Shown: positions 8,312 through 18,600 of the stretch, piece by piece
How positions within the stretch are numbered: position 1 is the stretch's first letter
Layout: every line of letters begins with the position of its first letter
Assembly: GCA_004173455.1 (NCBI GenBank)
Contig: SECL01000034.1
Coordinates: 1-36,069, forward strand
DNA length: 36,069 bases
Source of the DNA: Moraxellaceae bacterium
Lineage (GTDB): Bacteria > Pseudomonadota > Gammaproteobacteria > Pseudomonadales > Moraxellaceae
Direction: 5' to 3'
Notes under the pieces: generated by a model
The model's input: the letters and a program-made list of their open reading frames with translations, nothing else
Database searches by the model: none
What the model was told of the DNA's origin: nothing
Translations under genes and position numbers: made by a program

Positions 8312-8361
8312 CTAACGCATTGCGCGTTAGGCTTGCGCGGCGGCAAAGCCCGGCTTTGCTG
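8312..8361 (+). other. Two hairpins between rpoB and rpoC
   Basis: CTAACGC (8312-8318) pairs with GCGTTAG (8324-8330). A 9-bp stem with one G-U pair, CGGCAAAGC (8341-8349) with GCTTTGCTG (8353-8361), follows. No T-run follows either, so they are unlikely to terminate. They may protect or process the rpoB-rpoC message. The 136-base spacer holds no gene. Confidence 0.5.
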
Positions 8362-8434
8362 GTCGCCACTCAGGTAATAATATTTGTGACCCAGCCGGGC
8401 AATGGATGAATTGCTTGGCTCACGGAGAAATGAA

Positions 8435-11400
8435 TTGAAAGATTTGCTCGATATTATGCGTAAGAAGACAGACTCGGAAAACGTTGGCAACGTTGAGTTT
8501 GATCGTATCCGTATTGGTCTTGCGTCACCAGAAATGATCAAATCGTGGTCTCATGGCGAAGTGAAAAAGCCTGAAACCATTAACTACCGTACCTTCAAGC
8601 CGGAGCGTGACGGTTTGTTCTGTGCCAAAATTTTTGGCCCGGTAAAAGACTACGAATGCTTGTGTGGTAAATACAAGCGCATGAAATACAAAGGCGTCAT
8701 TTGTGAAAAATGTGGTGTAGAAGTTACCACGGCTAAAGTACGCCGTGACCGCATGGGTCACATCGACTTGGCTTCTCCAGTTGCGCACATCTGGTTCTTA
8801 AAATCACTGCCAAGCCGTATTGGCCTGCTGCTGGATATGACCCTGCGTGATATCGAGCGTGTGCTGTATTTTGAAAGCTATGTGGTGACTGATCCCGGCA
8901 TGTCGCCGCTCGAGAAGTACCAGTTATTGGGTGATGAAGAATACTTCACCGCGCTGGAAGAACATGGCGATGAGTTTGTGGCCAAAATGGGTGCTGAAGC
9001 GATTCAGGACTTGTTACGTGATATTGATCTGGAAGCTGAAGTTGCGCGCCTGCGTGAAGAAATTCCACAAACCACCTCTGAAACCAAGCTGAAAAAATCA
9101 TCCAAACGCTTGAAGTTAATGGAAGCATTCCGTGATTCCAACAACAAGCCAGAATGGATGGTGATGAACATTCTTCCTGTATTGCCACCGGATTTACGTC
9201 CTTTGGTACCGCTGGAAGGTGGCCGTTTTGCCACGTCTGACCTGAATGACCTGTATCGCCGTGTCATTAACCGGAATAACCGGTTAAAACGTCTGCTGGA
9301 CTTGTCAGCGCCTGATATTATCGTGCGTAACGAAAAACGCATGTTGCAGGAAGCGGTTGATGCCTTGCTGGATAACGGTCGTCGTGGTCGTGCGATTACT
9401 GGCAGCAACAAGCGTCCGCTAAAATCGCTGGCTGACATGATCAAGGGTAAGCAAGGTCGTTTCCGTCAGAACTTGCTCGGTAAACGTGTCGATTACTCGG
9501 GTCGTTCGGTGATTGTGGTTGGCCCAACCTTGCGTCTGCATCAGTGTGGTTTGCCCAAGAAAATGGCACTGGAACTGTTCAAGCCATTTATTTTTGCCAA
9601 ACTGCAAGCATCTGGCCAAGCCACTACGATTAAAGCCGCCAAAAAAATGGTTGAGCGCGAAACACCTGAAGTGTGGGACGTTCTGGCATCAGTAATCCGT
9701 GAACATCCGGTGTTGCTGAACCGTGCGCCAACCCTGCACCGTCTGGGTCTGCAAGCGTTTGAGCCGACCTTGATTGAAGGCAAAGCGATTCAGTTGCATC
9801 CGCTGGTGTGTACTGCATTTAACGCCGACTTTGACGGTGACCAGATGGCGGTACACGTACCGCTGACACTGGAAGCTCAGCTCGAAGCACGTGCGTTGAT
9901 GATGTCAACCAACAACATCCTGTCGCCAGCCAATGGTGAACCGATTATCGTGCCGTCGCAGGACGTGGTATTGGGTCTGTATTACATCAGCCGTGATGCC
10001 ATCAATGCCAAAGGCGAAGGCATGATCTTTGCCGATACGGATGAAGTAAACCGTGCGCTAGGTACCAAACAGGTTGCATTGCATGCGCGTATTAAAGTGC
10101 GCGTGAAAGAAACCATCGTTGAAGATGATGGCCAGCGCACAGTCAATGATCGTCTGGTTGATACCACGCCAGGCCGTTGTTTGTTATGGAGTGTTGTTCC
10201 TACCGGCATGGGCTTTGATCAAATCAATGACACCATGACCAAAAAGAACATATCCAAGCTGATCAACACCTGCTATCGCAAACTCGGTCTCAAAGCCACT
10301 GTATTGTTTGCCGATCAGTTGATGTATCTGGGCTTCCGTCAAGCCACGCTATCTGGCGTGTCTGTGGGCATGGAAGACATGCTGATTCCGCCGAATAAAG
10401 ATGAAATCATTGGCAAAGCTGATGCTGAAGTCCGTGAAATCGAACATCAGTTTGAGCAGGGCTTTGTGACTGCCGGTGAGCGCTATAACAAGGTAGTGGA
10501 TATCTGGGCACGCACCAATGACCAAGTGGCCAAGGCCATGATGGACAACCTGTCCTTTGAGACCGTGGTGAACAAGCAGGGTCAAGAGGAAAAGCAAAAG
10601 TCCTTTAACTCGATTTACATCATGTCCGATTCGGGGGCGCGTGGTAGTGCGGCGCAGATTCGTCAGTTGGCGGGGATGCGTGGTCTGATGGCCAAGCCGG
10701 ATGGGTCGATTATTGAAACACCCATTAAAGCCAACTTCCGTGAAGGCTTGACCGTACTTCAGTACTTTATTTCCACGCATGGTGCGCGTAAAGGTCTGGC
10801 CGATACGGCACTAAAAACTGCCAACTCCGGTTATCTGACTCGTCGTCTAGTTGACGTGGCACAGGATTTGGTCATTACCGAGCCAGATTGTGGTACGACC
10901 GACGGCCTGTTCATGACCCCACTGATTCAAGGTGGTGATGTAATTGAGCCACTGCGTGACCGTGTACTGGGTCGTGTGGTTGCGGTTGAAGTATTAAAGC
11001 CCGGCAGTGATGAAGTCTTTGCTGAAGCCAATACCTTGCTGGATGAGCAATGGGTTGACCGTCTGGAACATGCGGGTGTGGACGAAATCAAGGTTCGTTC
11101 CGTGATTAGCTGTAAAACGCGCTTTGGTGTGTGTGCCATGTGTTATGGCCGTGATCTGGCGCGTGGCCATCTGGTCAATGCGGGTGAGTCTGTAGGTGTT
11201 ATGGCAGCACAGTCGATTGGTGAGCCGGGTACCCAACTGACCATGCGGACATTCCACGTGGGCGGGGCGGCCAGCAGAACTTCTGCGGCCAACAATGTGC
11301 AAGTGCGTAACAAAGGCACCATCCGTTTCCACAATATCAAAGCTGTACAACACCACAAAGGCCATCTGGTCACTGTGTCGCGTTCGGCAGAAATTGGGGT

Positions 11401-12628
11401 TGCAGATGACTTAGGTCGTGAGCGCGAGCGTTATAAAGTGCCTTACGGTTCGTCCATTCTGGTCAAAGATGGTCAGCCTGTAGATGCCGGTGCCGTGATT
11501 GCTACTTGGGATCCGCACACTCATCCGCTGATTACGGAAGTAGCCGGTAAAGTTCGCTTCTCGCAAATTTTGGATGGTTCAACTGCTACCTCCAAGACTG
11601 ACGATGCCACCGGTATGACCACTGTTGAGATTTTGGCAGTGAAAGACCGTCCGGCTTCTGGTAAGGAGCTGCGTCCTGCGGTAGTGCTCGATACGGTTGA
11701 AGGGGTTGAGCAGTTCTACTTCCTGCCGCAAAACACCATTTTGAGCGTCCGAGATGGCGACAATATAGGTGTGGGTGATGTCATTGGCCGTGTACCACAG
11801 GAATCGTCACGTACTCGTGATATTACCGGTGGTCTGCCACGCGTTGCCGATTTGTTTGAAGCGCGTAAGCCTAAAGAACATGCTATTTTGGCTGAAGTAT
11901 CCGGTGTGGTGAGCTTTGGTAAAGAAACCAAAGGTAAAAACCGTCTGGTGATTTCACCTGATGATGGCACTGAAATCTACGAAGAATTGATTCCAAAATG
12001 GCGTCAGATCAACGTGTTTGAAGGTGAGCATGTGGAGCGCGGCGAAGTCATCTCCGATGGCCCACAAAACCCGCACGATATCTTGCGTTTAAAAGGCGAA
12101 GCACCTTTGGCCAATTATATCGTGAATGAAGTACAGGACGTTTATCGCTTACAGGGTGTAAAAATCAACGACAAGCACATTGAGGTGATTATTCGCCAGA
12201 TGTTGCGTAAAGTTGAAATTCTGGATGGCGGTGATTCCAGCTTCATTAAAGGTGAGCAGGGTGAATACGCGCGCGTGAGAGAAGAGAATCAGGCATTGCA
12301 GGCTCAAAATAAATTCCCAGCCAAGTTTGAACGCTTGCTGATGGGGATTACTAAAGCTTCGCTGTCAACGGATTCCTTCATTTCTGCGGCATCTTTCCAA
12401 GAAACCACTCGCGTTCTGACCGAAGCGGCGGTGACTGGTAAAGAAGATGATCTGCGTGGCTTGAAAGAAAACGTGGTGGTAGGTCGACTGATTCCTGCGG
12501 GTACTGGTTTGGCATATCATCTGGAGCGTCGTCGTCAGGAAGCTGCTGCGGCAGAAGAAGCCTTGACCACCGACTTCTCTGAAGTGGATCAGGCCTTTAG
12601 CCAAGCGTTGAACGAAGAGCAAATTTAA
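8435..12628 (+). CDS. rpoC: RNA polymerase beta' subunit
   Basis: 1397 residues when started at TTG 8435, the Acinetobacter length as I remember it. Beta' carries the catalytic magnesium. The N-terminal zinc site is Cys75, Cys77, Cys90 and Cys93. The catalytic motif [12 protein letters not shown] begins at residue 463. The second zinc cluster is in the [16 protein letters not shown] region, and the conserved [19 protein letters not shown] follows. The TTG is preferred because GGAG (8424-8427) lies 7 nt upstream and [13 protein letters not shown] matches the family N-terminus. An ATG at 8402 would add 11 unrelated residues. No internal loss was noticed, unlike rpoB. It is co-transcribed with rpoB and ends at a strong terminator. 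Confidence 0.97.
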   Translation: MKDLLDIMRKKTDSENVGNVEFDRIRIGLASPEMIKSWSHGEVKKPETINYRTFKPERDGLFCAKIFGPVKDYECLCGKYKRMKYKGVICEKCGVEVTTAKVRRDRMGHIDLASPVAHIWFLKSLPSRIGLLLDMTLRDIERVLYFESYVVTDPGMSPLEKYQLLGDEEYFTALEEHGDEFVAKMGAEAIQDLLRDIDLEAEVARLREEIPQTTSETKLKKSSKRLKLMEAFRDSNNKPEWMVMNILPVLPPDLRPLVPLEGGRFATSDLNDLYRRVINRNNRLKRLLDLSAPDIIVRNEKRMLQEAVDALLDNGRRGRAITGSNKRPLKSLADMIKGKQGRFRQNLLGKRVDYSGRSVIVVGPTLRLHQCGLPKKMALELFKPFIFAKLQASGQATTIKAAKKMVERETPEVWDVLASVIREHPVLLNRAPTLHRLGLQAFEPTLIEGKAIQLHPLVCTAFNADFDGDQMAVHVPLTLEAQLEARALMMSTNNILSPANGEPIIVPSQDVVLGLYYISRDAINAKGEGMIFADTDEVNRALGTKQVALHARIKVRVKETIVEDDGQRTVNDRLVDTTPGRCLLWSVVPTGMGFDQINDTMTKKNISKLINTCYRKLGLKATVLFADQLMYLGFRQATLSGVSVGMEDMLIPPNKDEIIGKADAEVREIEHQFEQGFVTAGERYNKVVDIWARTNDQVAKAMMDNLSFETVVNKQGQEEKQKSFNSIYIMSDSGARGSAAQIRQLAGMRGLMAKPDGSIIETPIKANFREGLTVLQYFISTHGARKGLADTALKTANSGYLTRRLVDVAQDLVITEPDCGTTDGLFMTPLIQGGDVIEPLRDRVLGRVVAVEVLKPGSDEVFAEANTLLDEQWVDRLEHAGVDEIKVRSVISCKTRFGVCAMCYGRDLARGHLVNAGESVGVMAAQSIGEPGTQLTMRTFHVGGAASRTSAANNVQVRNKGTIRFHNIKAVQHHKGHLVTVSRSAEIGVADDLGRERERYKVPYGSSILVKDGQPVDAGAVIATWDPHTHPLITEVAGKVRFSQILDGSTATSKTDDATGMTTVEILAVKDRPASGKELRPAVVLDTVEGVEQFYFLPQNTILSVRDGDNIGVGDVIGRVPQESSRTRDITGGLPRVADLFEARKPKEHAILAEVSGVVSFGKETKGKNRLVISPDDGTEIYEELIPKWRQINVFEGEHVERGEVISDGPQNPHDILRLKGEAPLANYIVNEVQDVYRLQGVKINDKHIEVIIRQMLRKVEILDGGDSSFIKGEQGEYARVREENQALQAQNKFPAKFERLLMGITKASLSTDSFISAASFQETTRVLTEAAVTGKEDDLRGLKENVVVGRLIPAGTGLAYHLERRRQEAAAAEEALTTDFSEVDQAFSQALNEEQI

Positions 12629-12655
12629 TCTGTTTAAGATGAATAGTGTTCGATA

Positions 12656-12681
12656 AAAAGGGAGCTTCGGCTCCCTTTTTT
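12656..12681 (+). terminator. Terminator of the rpoBC operon
   Basis: AAAAGGGAGC (12656-12665) pairs with GCTCCCTTTT (12670-12679) around the stable tetraloop TTCG, and the T-run extends to 12681. It is a textbook rho-independent terminator 27 bases after the rpoC stop. The A-rich left side means it can also act on the opposite strand, on transcripts of the neighbouring lipoprotein gene. Confidence 0.93.
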
Positions 12682-12774
12682 AATGACTGTTTTTTGAAGT
12701 CTGGTTTTAATGCTTGGATTGAATCGTTGGTTTTAATCAATAAGTTTTAAAAGAAAGACTTACAAAGCTTAGAT

Positions 12775-13146
12775 TTAGTGACTGGGACAATCCTTGCCTT
12801 GTGAATACCAATCGGTGACCTGATCATTTTTGATAATAAAAGCCACGCGGCAATTGGCACGAATGCTATAGCTGGATGAAGGGCGCGGTGACACATATGC
12901 ACCGCCCATGCCATTAATCGTTGGTGTGGTTTGCATCGGGGTTGGAATAGGAATATTTACCATGACTGGCCTGAACACCAAAACGGTTTGATCATCCTGT
13001 TGTATTTGCTGATCCGGTTGTCCTAATTCGGCCAACAGTTTGGTTGCAGGCTGGCCATTATAATGATTCATGGCGGTGCTGAAACTTGGGCTGGTGACAC
13101 AACCTGTCAAAATTATTGTGCCTAGGGTTAAAAAAATTTTATGCAT
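12775..13146 (-). CDS. Small lipoprotein, BamE/SmpA-like pattern
   Basis: 123 residues starting MHKIFLTLGTIILTGCVTSP. This is a lipoprotein signal peptide with lipobox LTGC and Cys16 as the lipidation site. The mature part begins with FSTAMNHYNGQPATKLLAELGQPDQQ and ends with CRVAFIIKNDQVTDWYSQGKDC. The G-P turn after a short helix and the late strand with C...W...G..C resemble small SmpA/OmlA-like envelope lipoproteins, but this is a pattern match only. AGGA lies 7 nt upstream of the chosen ATG on the - strand; the longer open frame upstream lacks this support and would bury the signal. It is transcribed towards rpoC, and no partner gene is evident. Confidence 0.75.
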   Translation of the reverse strand: MHKIFLTLGTIILTGCVTSPSFSTAMNHYNGQPATKLLAELGQPDQQIQQDDQTVLVFRPVMVNIPIPTPMQTTPTINGMGGAYVSPRPSSSYSIRANCRVAFIIKNDQVTDWYSQGKDCPSH

Positions 13147-13389
13147 TGTGATGTTCCTGTTTGACGACTTGGCCATTTTAATATTGCCCTTTTTATGCTT
13201 AAACCCTGCAATCATCAGCATTGCAACGTGATCATTTGAATAAAATACTCGCCGTTTTTTAGATAAATTCGTGGGCAGTTTACTCAATTGCAGATAGGCT
13301 AAACAATATCGCAATGAAATAAACACTTTAGATAAAAAGATTTGAATAAACCTAAACAGCTTGCTACAGTCATGAAAATAATATGAAAA

Positions 13390-14223
13390 ATGATGGATGG
13401 CTACATGGACAAAATAGCCGTTAACGTACTGGCTGGACTGCTGTTATCCGGTATGACGCATGCTGAATGTCATTATAGCTTTGATGCGCACCCGACGCAG
13501 TTGGCGATGTACAGTTTGCTTCAGGAAGGCAATACCACCATGCTCAAGCCACTGGTTACCACATCGAATCAACAGATTTCCATGAGCCTGCCAGATGTAC
13601 CACAAAAATACCTGATCGCGTCTCATGATGGAATTGAAACCCTGATCCAGCAGTTTAATCAACATGATGCTGCAATTGGTGATCTCAATGTACTGAGTAG
13701 CGGTAAGCTGGCACTGGAATTTAAAATTGATCAACTCACTGCGCCAGTTCAAACGCCAGATAATGTTTATAAAATGGGCGTTATGATCTATGGCAGTAGT
13801 TTGCGGCCAGCCGCGCATAATGCGCTAAAAATTGAAATGAGCCTGTCCAATGCTGCGATGAATAGCCAGCATGAGGCTGCGGTCAATTTCACCACCACTG
13901 CAATGGCCACAGGTCAGCAAGAATCATTTGTTTATCCAGTACAGTTGCCTTTAGCTGCCGCATATCGCTTGGGATTATATGTAGATCAGGACAATGGACG
14001 GCTTGGGGTTATTATTAATGGTCATGATAAAGGCTATCTTAATACAAAAATTCCGGTGCATCTTGACCGATTAGCCCTTGCACCCTTTATCTGGTCTGAC
14101 CTTGACCCTACTAACCCTTTGCTTGGTGAGGTTGTGGCAGGTACTGTCATCACGGATGCCCGTCAGATGAAACTGACCTATCCGGTAGGCACGCGCGATC
14201 TATGCGGCATCGCACTACGCTAA
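13390..14223 (+). CDS. Secreted protein of unknown function
   Basis: 277 residues from the first ATG. Starting instead at ATG 13405 gives MDKIAVNVLAGLLLSGMTHA, a clean signal peptide with cleavage before EC. That start is probably the real one, though neither has a clear Shine-Dalgarno. The mature protein has two cysteines, one at its N-terminus and one near its C-terminus (DLCGIAL), which could form a disulfide. There are no other membrane segments. The mature start CHYSFDAHPTQL recalls Acinetobacter DUF4882-type secreted proteins, a weak recollection. It stands alone, divergent from the small lipoprotein gene with about 240 bases between them. Function is not recognised. Confidence 0.72.
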   Translation: MMDGYMDKIAVNVLAGLLLSGMTHAECHYSFDAHPTQLAMYSLLQEGNTTMLKPLVTTSNQQISMSLPDVPQKYLIASHDGIETLIQQFNQHDAAIGDLNVLSSGKLALEFKIDQLTAPVQTPDNVYKMGVMIYGSSLRPAAHNALKIEMSLSNAAMNSQHEAAVNFTTTAMATGQQESFVYPVQLPLAAAYRLGLYVDQDNGRLGVIINGHDKGYLNTKIPVHLDRLALAPFIWSDLDPTNPLLGEVVAGTVITDARQMKLTYPVGTRDLCGIALR

Positions 14224-14310
14224 AACACTACTGAAAACCACTGGATTTTCGGGCAGCCTTGCATTAAAAAAGCGACTCTACAAAATAACAAGCCCTTGCT
14301 GGAGTATGCA

Positions 14311-15105
14311 ATGAAACAGGTATTAACGGTCAGTGAAGTCGACGGCTTTATTGAGGGCACTGGTGCGCAAACGCTGGTGATGATTCATGGCTGGCCCGAC
14401 ACCTACCGTATCTGGGACAAACAGATTGCGTTTTTTAAGCAGCATTATCGCTGTGCTTATTTTACCTTGCCTGGTTTTGATCATGACAAGTCGCGGCAGG
14501 CCTTTTCACTGGATCAGGTGATTGAAACGATTAAAGCTGTCGTGGATGAGGCTAGTCCTGACCAGCCGGTGCATCTGATGTTGCATGACTGGGGCTGTTT
14601 TTATGGCTACCAGTATGCGATGCGCTATCCGCAGCGGGTGGCCAGCATCGTAGGCGTTGATGTCGGTGATGCCAATAGCCGCGCTTTTAGAAAATCCATT
14701 ACTCCCAAAAAAGCCGCCATGATTGCCGGTTATCAGTTGCCATTGGCGTTGGCATGGCGCATTAGTGGCGCGGCCGGTCGCCAGATTGCCCGTGGTGTAG
14801 CCAGAACGCTAAAAACCCCTTCAAACCTCAAACTGATTCGTGCCAATATGGGCTATCCGTATTATATTCAATGGACACAAAAATTCGGTTCGTTCAAAGG
14901 CGCGCGTGATTTGGACTTTCAATGTCCACTGCTGTACATCTACGGTAAAAATAAGCCTCTGATGTTTCATTCAAAGGCTTGGTTAGAACAACTCGAACAA
15001 CAGGCTCCCAGTCAGGTTGAAGCGTTTAATACCTCGCACTGGGTTATGGTCGAAGCACCGGATCAGTTCAACCAGACAGTGCAGGCCTGGCTATCGAGCC
15101 TTTAA
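14311..15105 (+). CDS. Alpha/beta hydrolase, epoxide hydrolase/dehalogenase-like
   Basis: 264 residues. The start at ATG 14311 has GGAG 6 nt upstream; an open frame from TTG 14296 is less likely. The oxyanion segment HGWPD is at residues 26-30. The nucleophile elbow LHDWGCFYG puts Asp93 at the nucleophile position, as in haloalkane dehalogenases and soluble epoxide hydrolases rather than serine esterases. His243 (TSHWVMVEAPDQF) is the likely catalytic base. The usual acidic residue after strand 7 is not obvious: the segment reads YIYGKNKPLMFH, with Asn or Lys where Asp or Glu is common. No signal peptide is seen, so it is cytoplasmic. The substrate is unknown. A terminator follows. Confidence 0.85.
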   Translation: MKQVLTVSEVDGFIEGTGAQTLVMIHGWPDTYRIWDKQIAFFKQHYRCAYFTLPGFDHDKSRQAFSLDQVIETIKAVVDEASPDQPVHLMLHDWGCFYGYQYAMRYPQRVASIVGVDVGDANSRAFRKSITPKKAAMIAGYQLPLALAWRISGAAGRQIARGVARTLKTPSNLKLIRANMGYPYYIQWTQKFGSFKGARDLDFQCPLLYIYGKNKPLMFHSKAWLEQLEQQAPSQVEAFNTSHWVMVEAPDQFNQTVQAWLSSL

Positions 15106-15137
15106 ACACACAGGCATTGTGATAGTCCATAAAAAAA

Positions 15138-15165
15138 CCCCTGATATCGCTATCAGGGATTTTTT
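15138..15165. terminator. Bidirectional terminator between hydrolase and tRNA-Ser
   Basis: CCCTGATA (15139-15146) pairs with TATCAGGG (15151-15158) around TCGC. A T-run follows on the + strand (15160-15165), and seven A precede it (15131-15137), giving a U-run on the - strand. It can end both the + strand hydrolase transcript and the - strand tRNA transcript. Confidence 0.88.
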
Positions 15166-15205
15166 ATGATGCAGGCCATAGTTTGGAAAACCTGCACTAA
15201 AATCT

Positions 15206-15295
15206 TGGCGGTGAGAGAGGGATTCGAACCCTCGATACGCGCAAACGTATACACACTTTCCAGGCGTGCTCCTTCAGCCACTCGGACACCTCACC
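15206..15295 (-). tRNA. tRNA-Ser (anticodon GGA)
   Basis: A 90-nt class II tRNA read on the - strand. The acceptor GGTGAGG pairs with TCTCACC with one wobble, and the discriminator G is followed by an encoded CCA (15208-15206). The anticodon loop CTGGAAA has anticodon GGA (15261-15259). The long variable arm pairs ATACG with CGTAT. The T-arm GAGGGTTCGAATCCCTC is canonical. The D-loop and the long variable arm are typical of serine tRNAs. Confidence 0.97.
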
Positions 15296-15416
15296 AAGGC
15301 GTGCGATTCTAGCCAAAAAACTGCGCTTTGCCAATTGGTATTTTATGTAATTCGCACTTTATTGATTTTTTTTCGGTGCTACTATGGCCGGATTATAACG
15401 AGATGTCCATTTTGCT

Positions 15417-17294
15417 ATGCAAACACAAACGCATCGTGCTGCCTTACCTGCCATTACGCTGGCTGCATTAGGGGTAGTCTTTGGTGATATTGGAACCAGT
15501 CCGCTGTATGCCTTAAAAGAATGCTTTCATGCAGCCCATGGCATTCAAATCACTCCGGCCAATGTGCTGGGGGTGCTGTCGCTGATTTTCTGGTCGTTGA
15601 TGATTGTGGTGTCATTCAAGTATGTGGCATTTATCATGCGTGCCGACAACAATGGCGAAGGTGGCATCATGGCGCTGCTGGCGCTCAATATGCGTAGCAA
15701 ACGTATTGGTGCCAAAACCCGTTCTGCCCTGATTGGCATTGGCCTGTTTGGCGCGGCGCTGTTTTTTGGTGATGGTATTATTACGCCAGCGGTCTCTGTA
15801 TTGTCGGCAGTGGAAGGTTTGTCTATTGCTACACCGGTATTTACCCCTTATGTGGTGCCCATTACCATTACCGTGCTGGTGGTGCTATTTATGATCCAGC
15901 GCAAGGGCACTGGCTTGGTAGGTAAGTATTTTGGCCCGATTACCTTATTGTGGTTTGCGTCGCTAGGCGTCTTGGGCATCCTCAGTATTGTGCAAAATCC
16001 CGGAATCTTATGGCTGGTCAATCCCTACTGGGGCGCGCACTTTGTCTTTGCCCATCCGGGGCTGGCGTTTTTGGCCATGAGTGCTGTGGTACTGACCATT
16101 ACTGGCGGTGAGGCACTCTATGCAGATATGGGGCATTTTGGCCGCAAGCCGATTCAAATGGGCTGGTTTTTTATTGTATTGCCTTGTTTGCTATTGAACT
16201 ATGCGGGTCAAGGGGCATTACTGTTGCGTGAACCGGAAGCGGTTGAAAATCCGTTTTTCAAGCTGGTGCCGGATATTGCGCTGTATCCCATGATTGCGCT
16301 GGCCACCATGGCCACTGTGATTGCCTCGCAAGCAGTGATTTCAGGGGTGTTTTCCATTGCGCGTCAGGCCATGCAACTGGGTTATCTGCCCCGCATGACT
16401 ATTTTGCACACTTCTGAATCAGAAATTGGCCAGATTTATATTCCTTTTTTAAACTGGCTGTTGCTTGGCTCGATTGTAATTCTGGTGGCAGCGTTTGAAT
16501 CCAGCTCCAATCTGGCGGCGGCCTATGGTCTGGCTGTGACCATGACCATGATTTGTGACACCTTGCTGGTGGGATTTGTATTGTACAGCCTGCTGCGCTG
16601 GCGACCGCTTAAGGTATTGCTGATTGTGGTACCGATTTTATTGCTGGATCTGGTGTTTTTTAGTGCAACCTCCTTGAAAATTCTAGCAGGTGGTTGGTTC
16701 CCGCTCATGGTGGGCGCTGTCGTCTTTACCATTATGATGACTTGGAAACGTGGCCGTAAAATTACCTTTGATAAATTGCAGCGCGATACTTTACCGCTGG
16801 ATATTTTTATTAAAAGTCTTAATTCTGCGCCCAATATTGTGAGTGGAACGGCTGTTTTTATGACGGGTAGCCCGAATGTGGTGCCGCATGCCTTGTTGCA
16901 TAATCTCAAGCACAACAAAGTGCTGCATGAGCGCAATGTGCTGATGACCATTCATACCCGCGATGTGCCGTATGTTGATCCCAGCCAGCGGGTGGAAGCC
17001 GAGCAACTGGATGGCCGTTTTGTACGGGTTAAAGCTTCTTACGGATTTAAGGAGCAACCTGATGCGCCGCAAGCCCTGCAACAGGCGTTGGCTTTGCTGG
17101 ATCAGTCGTATGACACCATGACCACCAGCTTTTTTGTTTCACGTGAACGGCTGGTGCATACCGTGGGTGATGGCATGGCACCATGGCGCGAAAAACTGTT
17201 TATTTCGATGCAGCGCAACACCAGTTCGGTAAGTGACTTCTTTCAGATTCCGCCCAATCGGGTGGTAGAAATGGGCACACAAATTGAAATCTAG
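15417..17294 (+). CDS. kup: Low-affinity potassium transporter Kup
   Basis: 625 residues. Kup/Trk-D is a proton-coupled K+ uptake protein of the inner membrane (KUP/HAK/KT family). The N-terminal signature [17 protein letters not shown] is present in full. About 12 hydrophobic segments span residues 12-460, including [20 protein letters not shown] hydrophilic cytoplasmic C-terminal domain of about 165 residues follows, ending [10 protein letters not shown]. The ATG at 15417 gives the family N-terminus; the ribosome binding site is weak. It is a single gene with no partner, followed by a perfect 19-bp hairpin. Confidence 0.97.
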   Translation: MQTQTHRAALPAITLAALGVVFGDIGTSPLYALKECFHAAHGIQITPANVLGVLSLIFWSLMIVVSFKYVAFIMRADNNGEGGIMALLALNMRSKRIGAKTRSALIGIGLFGAALFFGDGIITPAVSVLSAVEGLSIATPVFTPYVVPITITVLVVLFMIQRKGTGLVGKYFGPITLLWFASLGVLGILSIVQNPGILWLVNPYWGAHFVFAHPGLAFLAMSAVVLTITGGEALYADMGHFGRKPIQMGWFFIVLPCLLLNYAGQGALLLREPEAVENPFFKLVPDIALYPMIALATMATVIASQAVISGVFSIARQAMQLGYLPRMTILHTSESEIGQIYIPFLNWLLLGSIVILVAAFESSSNLAAAYGLAVTMTMICDTLLVGFVLYSLLRWRPLKVLLIVVPILLLDLVFFSATSLKILAGGWFPLMVGAVVFTIMMTWKRGRKITFDKLQRDTLPLDIFIKSLNSAPNIVSGTAVFMTGSPNVVPHALLHNLKHNKVLHERNVLMTIHTRDVPYVDPSQRVEAEQLDGRFVRVKASYGFKEQPDAPQALQQALALLDQSYDTMTTSFFVSRERLVHTVGDGMAPWREKLFISMQRNTSSVSDFFQIPPNRVVEMGTQIEI

Positions 17295-17339
17295 TGATCA
17301 GCAAATCAATATTGATTAAAGCCTGACTTCAATACCTGA

Positions 17340-17383
17340 GCAAAACATTAAAGCTGGCTTTTACGCCAGCTTTAATGTTTTGC
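17340..17383. terminator. Perfect 19-bp convergent terminator after kup
   Basis: Positions 17340-17358 pair perfectly with 17365-17383 around the loop TTTTAC; the left arm reads GCAAAACATTAAAGCTGGC. The U-rich part (GTTTTG) lies inside the stem base on both strands, so it can serve kup and the convergent small secreted protein gene. It has no separate T-tail. Confidence 0.75.
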
Positions 17384-17446
17384 ACGCTAACACAGCACCG
17401 TGTTATGAATAAGGGTGCCTGCAAAATAGTTGAATCAACAGTAGCG

Positions 17447-17809
17447 TTATGGTGCGGTAACCTGAGGGCTAGTGACAGGGGCATCCGTATCCATATCAGA
17501 GGTCATGGGTGTTCCCATATTGTTGTTATCACTGTTATCGTCTGCATCATTAGCGTCAGCAGCAGGCATGCTACTATGCATATTGGATGACATGCTTCCC
17601 ATTTGAGCACCAGAACTGGTGTCCATTGTTGAATTCATGGCAGGCATCATTTGGCCATCACTAGCGCGCATGTTGGTTTGTACCGTGGTCAATGCAATGC
17701 TGTTAACCGTTGTGCCTTTTGGCGGAGCTGGTTCAGCCATAGCCAGCATAGAGGTACATAGTGCAGCAGATAAAGCGGTCAGCGTGGCAATTTTTTTCAG
17801 GCTTTTCAT
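17447..17809 (-). CDS. Small secreted low-complexity protein
   Basis: 120 residues. A typical signal peptide MKSLKKIATLTALSAALCTS is followed by MLAMAEPAPPKG, so cleavage before EP is likely. The mature part is about 94 residues, rich in Met, Ser, Asp, Asn, Thr and Ala, with no clear domain. It ends VTSPQVTAP and is probably unfolded. GGAG lies 7 nt upstream of the start on the - strand, supporting a real gene. A second protein of the same style is encoded about 900 bases upstream on the same strand. Function is unknown; Met/Asp/Asn-rich periplasmic tails can bind metals, but that is speculation. Confidence 0.75.
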   Translation of the reverse strand: MKSLKKIATLTALSAALCTSMLAMAEPAPPKGTTVNSIALTTVQTNMRASDGQMMPAMNSTMDTSSGAQMGSMSSNMHSSMPAADANDADDNSDNNNMGTPMTSDMDTDAPVTSPQVTAP

Positions 17810-18200
17810 TAAGATTCTCCAAAAATTTTTTCATGGTTTTGTTTAGGTCAGTGGCTTTTCAACAGCAACAGATTCAATCCTAAAACTCATCTGTATAGAC
17901 ACTGGACAACAGCTCCAATACTAAGGCGTTCTTTTAAAATAAATATAAAGGAAGTGTATGTTATGTAAGTAGTTATATGAAGTGACGCATAGTTTATGTT
18001 TCAATCATGTAGTTGCAGGACATACCTTATTATGGTGTATCTGGTCTAAGCGGTTTATCTCATGGTTTGGCGGTTAAGGAACCATCTGTTATTCCTATAT
18101 TGCTGAAAGCTACATTCATAAAATTTTCCTCTATGCAAACTACATCACTAAAAGCGAGTGACCTAAATTCAGCATTACACCAAAATGCAGGCAAAAAAAT

Positions 18201-18225
18201 AGGCAGCTTATTGGGCTGCCTTTTT
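18201..18225. terminator. Bidirectional terminator in the non-coding region
   Basis: AGGCAGC (18201-18207) pairs with GCTGCCT (18215-18221) around TTATTGG. TTTTT ends the + strand side (18221-18225), and seven A (18193-18199) give a U-run on the - strand. No gene immediately precedes it on either strand, so it may end an unannotated RNA. Confidence 0.82.
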
Positions 18226-18239
18226 ACTAAAAGGTGAAG

Positions 18240-18303
18240 CTGCTCTGGCCTTGGCAATAACTAACGTAGGAGAGTGCAGGGTGTCAATTACGCCAAGGAG
18301 CAG
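18240..18303. repeat. Hairpin with conserved 19-nt motif, copy 1
   Basis: The stem is CTGCT/AGCAG (18240-18244/18299-18303), a 4-nt bulge, then CCTTGGC/GCCAAGG (18249-18255/18292-18298). The 36-nt loop carries TAACGTAGGAGAGTGCAGG at 18262-18280. Copy 2 has the same motif with one change but an unrelated stem sequence. It sits just after the bidirectional terminator. Confidence 0.6.
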
Positions 18304-18600
18304 TTCACATAGGCTATTTTATACAGATCTGTCTGGTTAAATAGTAGACTATAGTAGTATTGTATAGCATGCCTGTAAAAACATTATAAATTTTGAAATC
18401 CATCACGTTTTAGCCCAAAAAGTACTAAAATTAAATGGCTGTTTTTATACAATTTCTGTGTTTGACTTATTTTAAAGTTTTTTGTACGTCAAGTCATGTC
18501 GCTATGGTTTTATCAAAACTTACTTGGAGTGACAAATTATTTATACTTTTTAACAGATTGTTTTATAGCGCTGTAAGCCTTGACTGGTTACAGTCGCCCT

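Noticed and set aside
7564-8541. A 325-codon open frame on the - strand inside rpoB and rpoC
   Set aside because: It is antisense to strongly conserved RpoB/RpoC coding sequence, crosses the rpoB-rpoC boundary, has no ribosome binding site and resembles no protein. It is a by-product of codon bias.
12775-13326. The lipoprotein gene started 60 codons earlier at 13326
   Set aside because: The upstream residues would bury the lipoprotein signal peptide; AGGA at the right distance supports the start at 13146.
18013-18257. Overlapping open frames of 65-74 codons on both strands in the non-coding region
   Set aside because: Weak start codons or no ribosome binding site, no signal or domain, and one overlaps a terminator hairpin.
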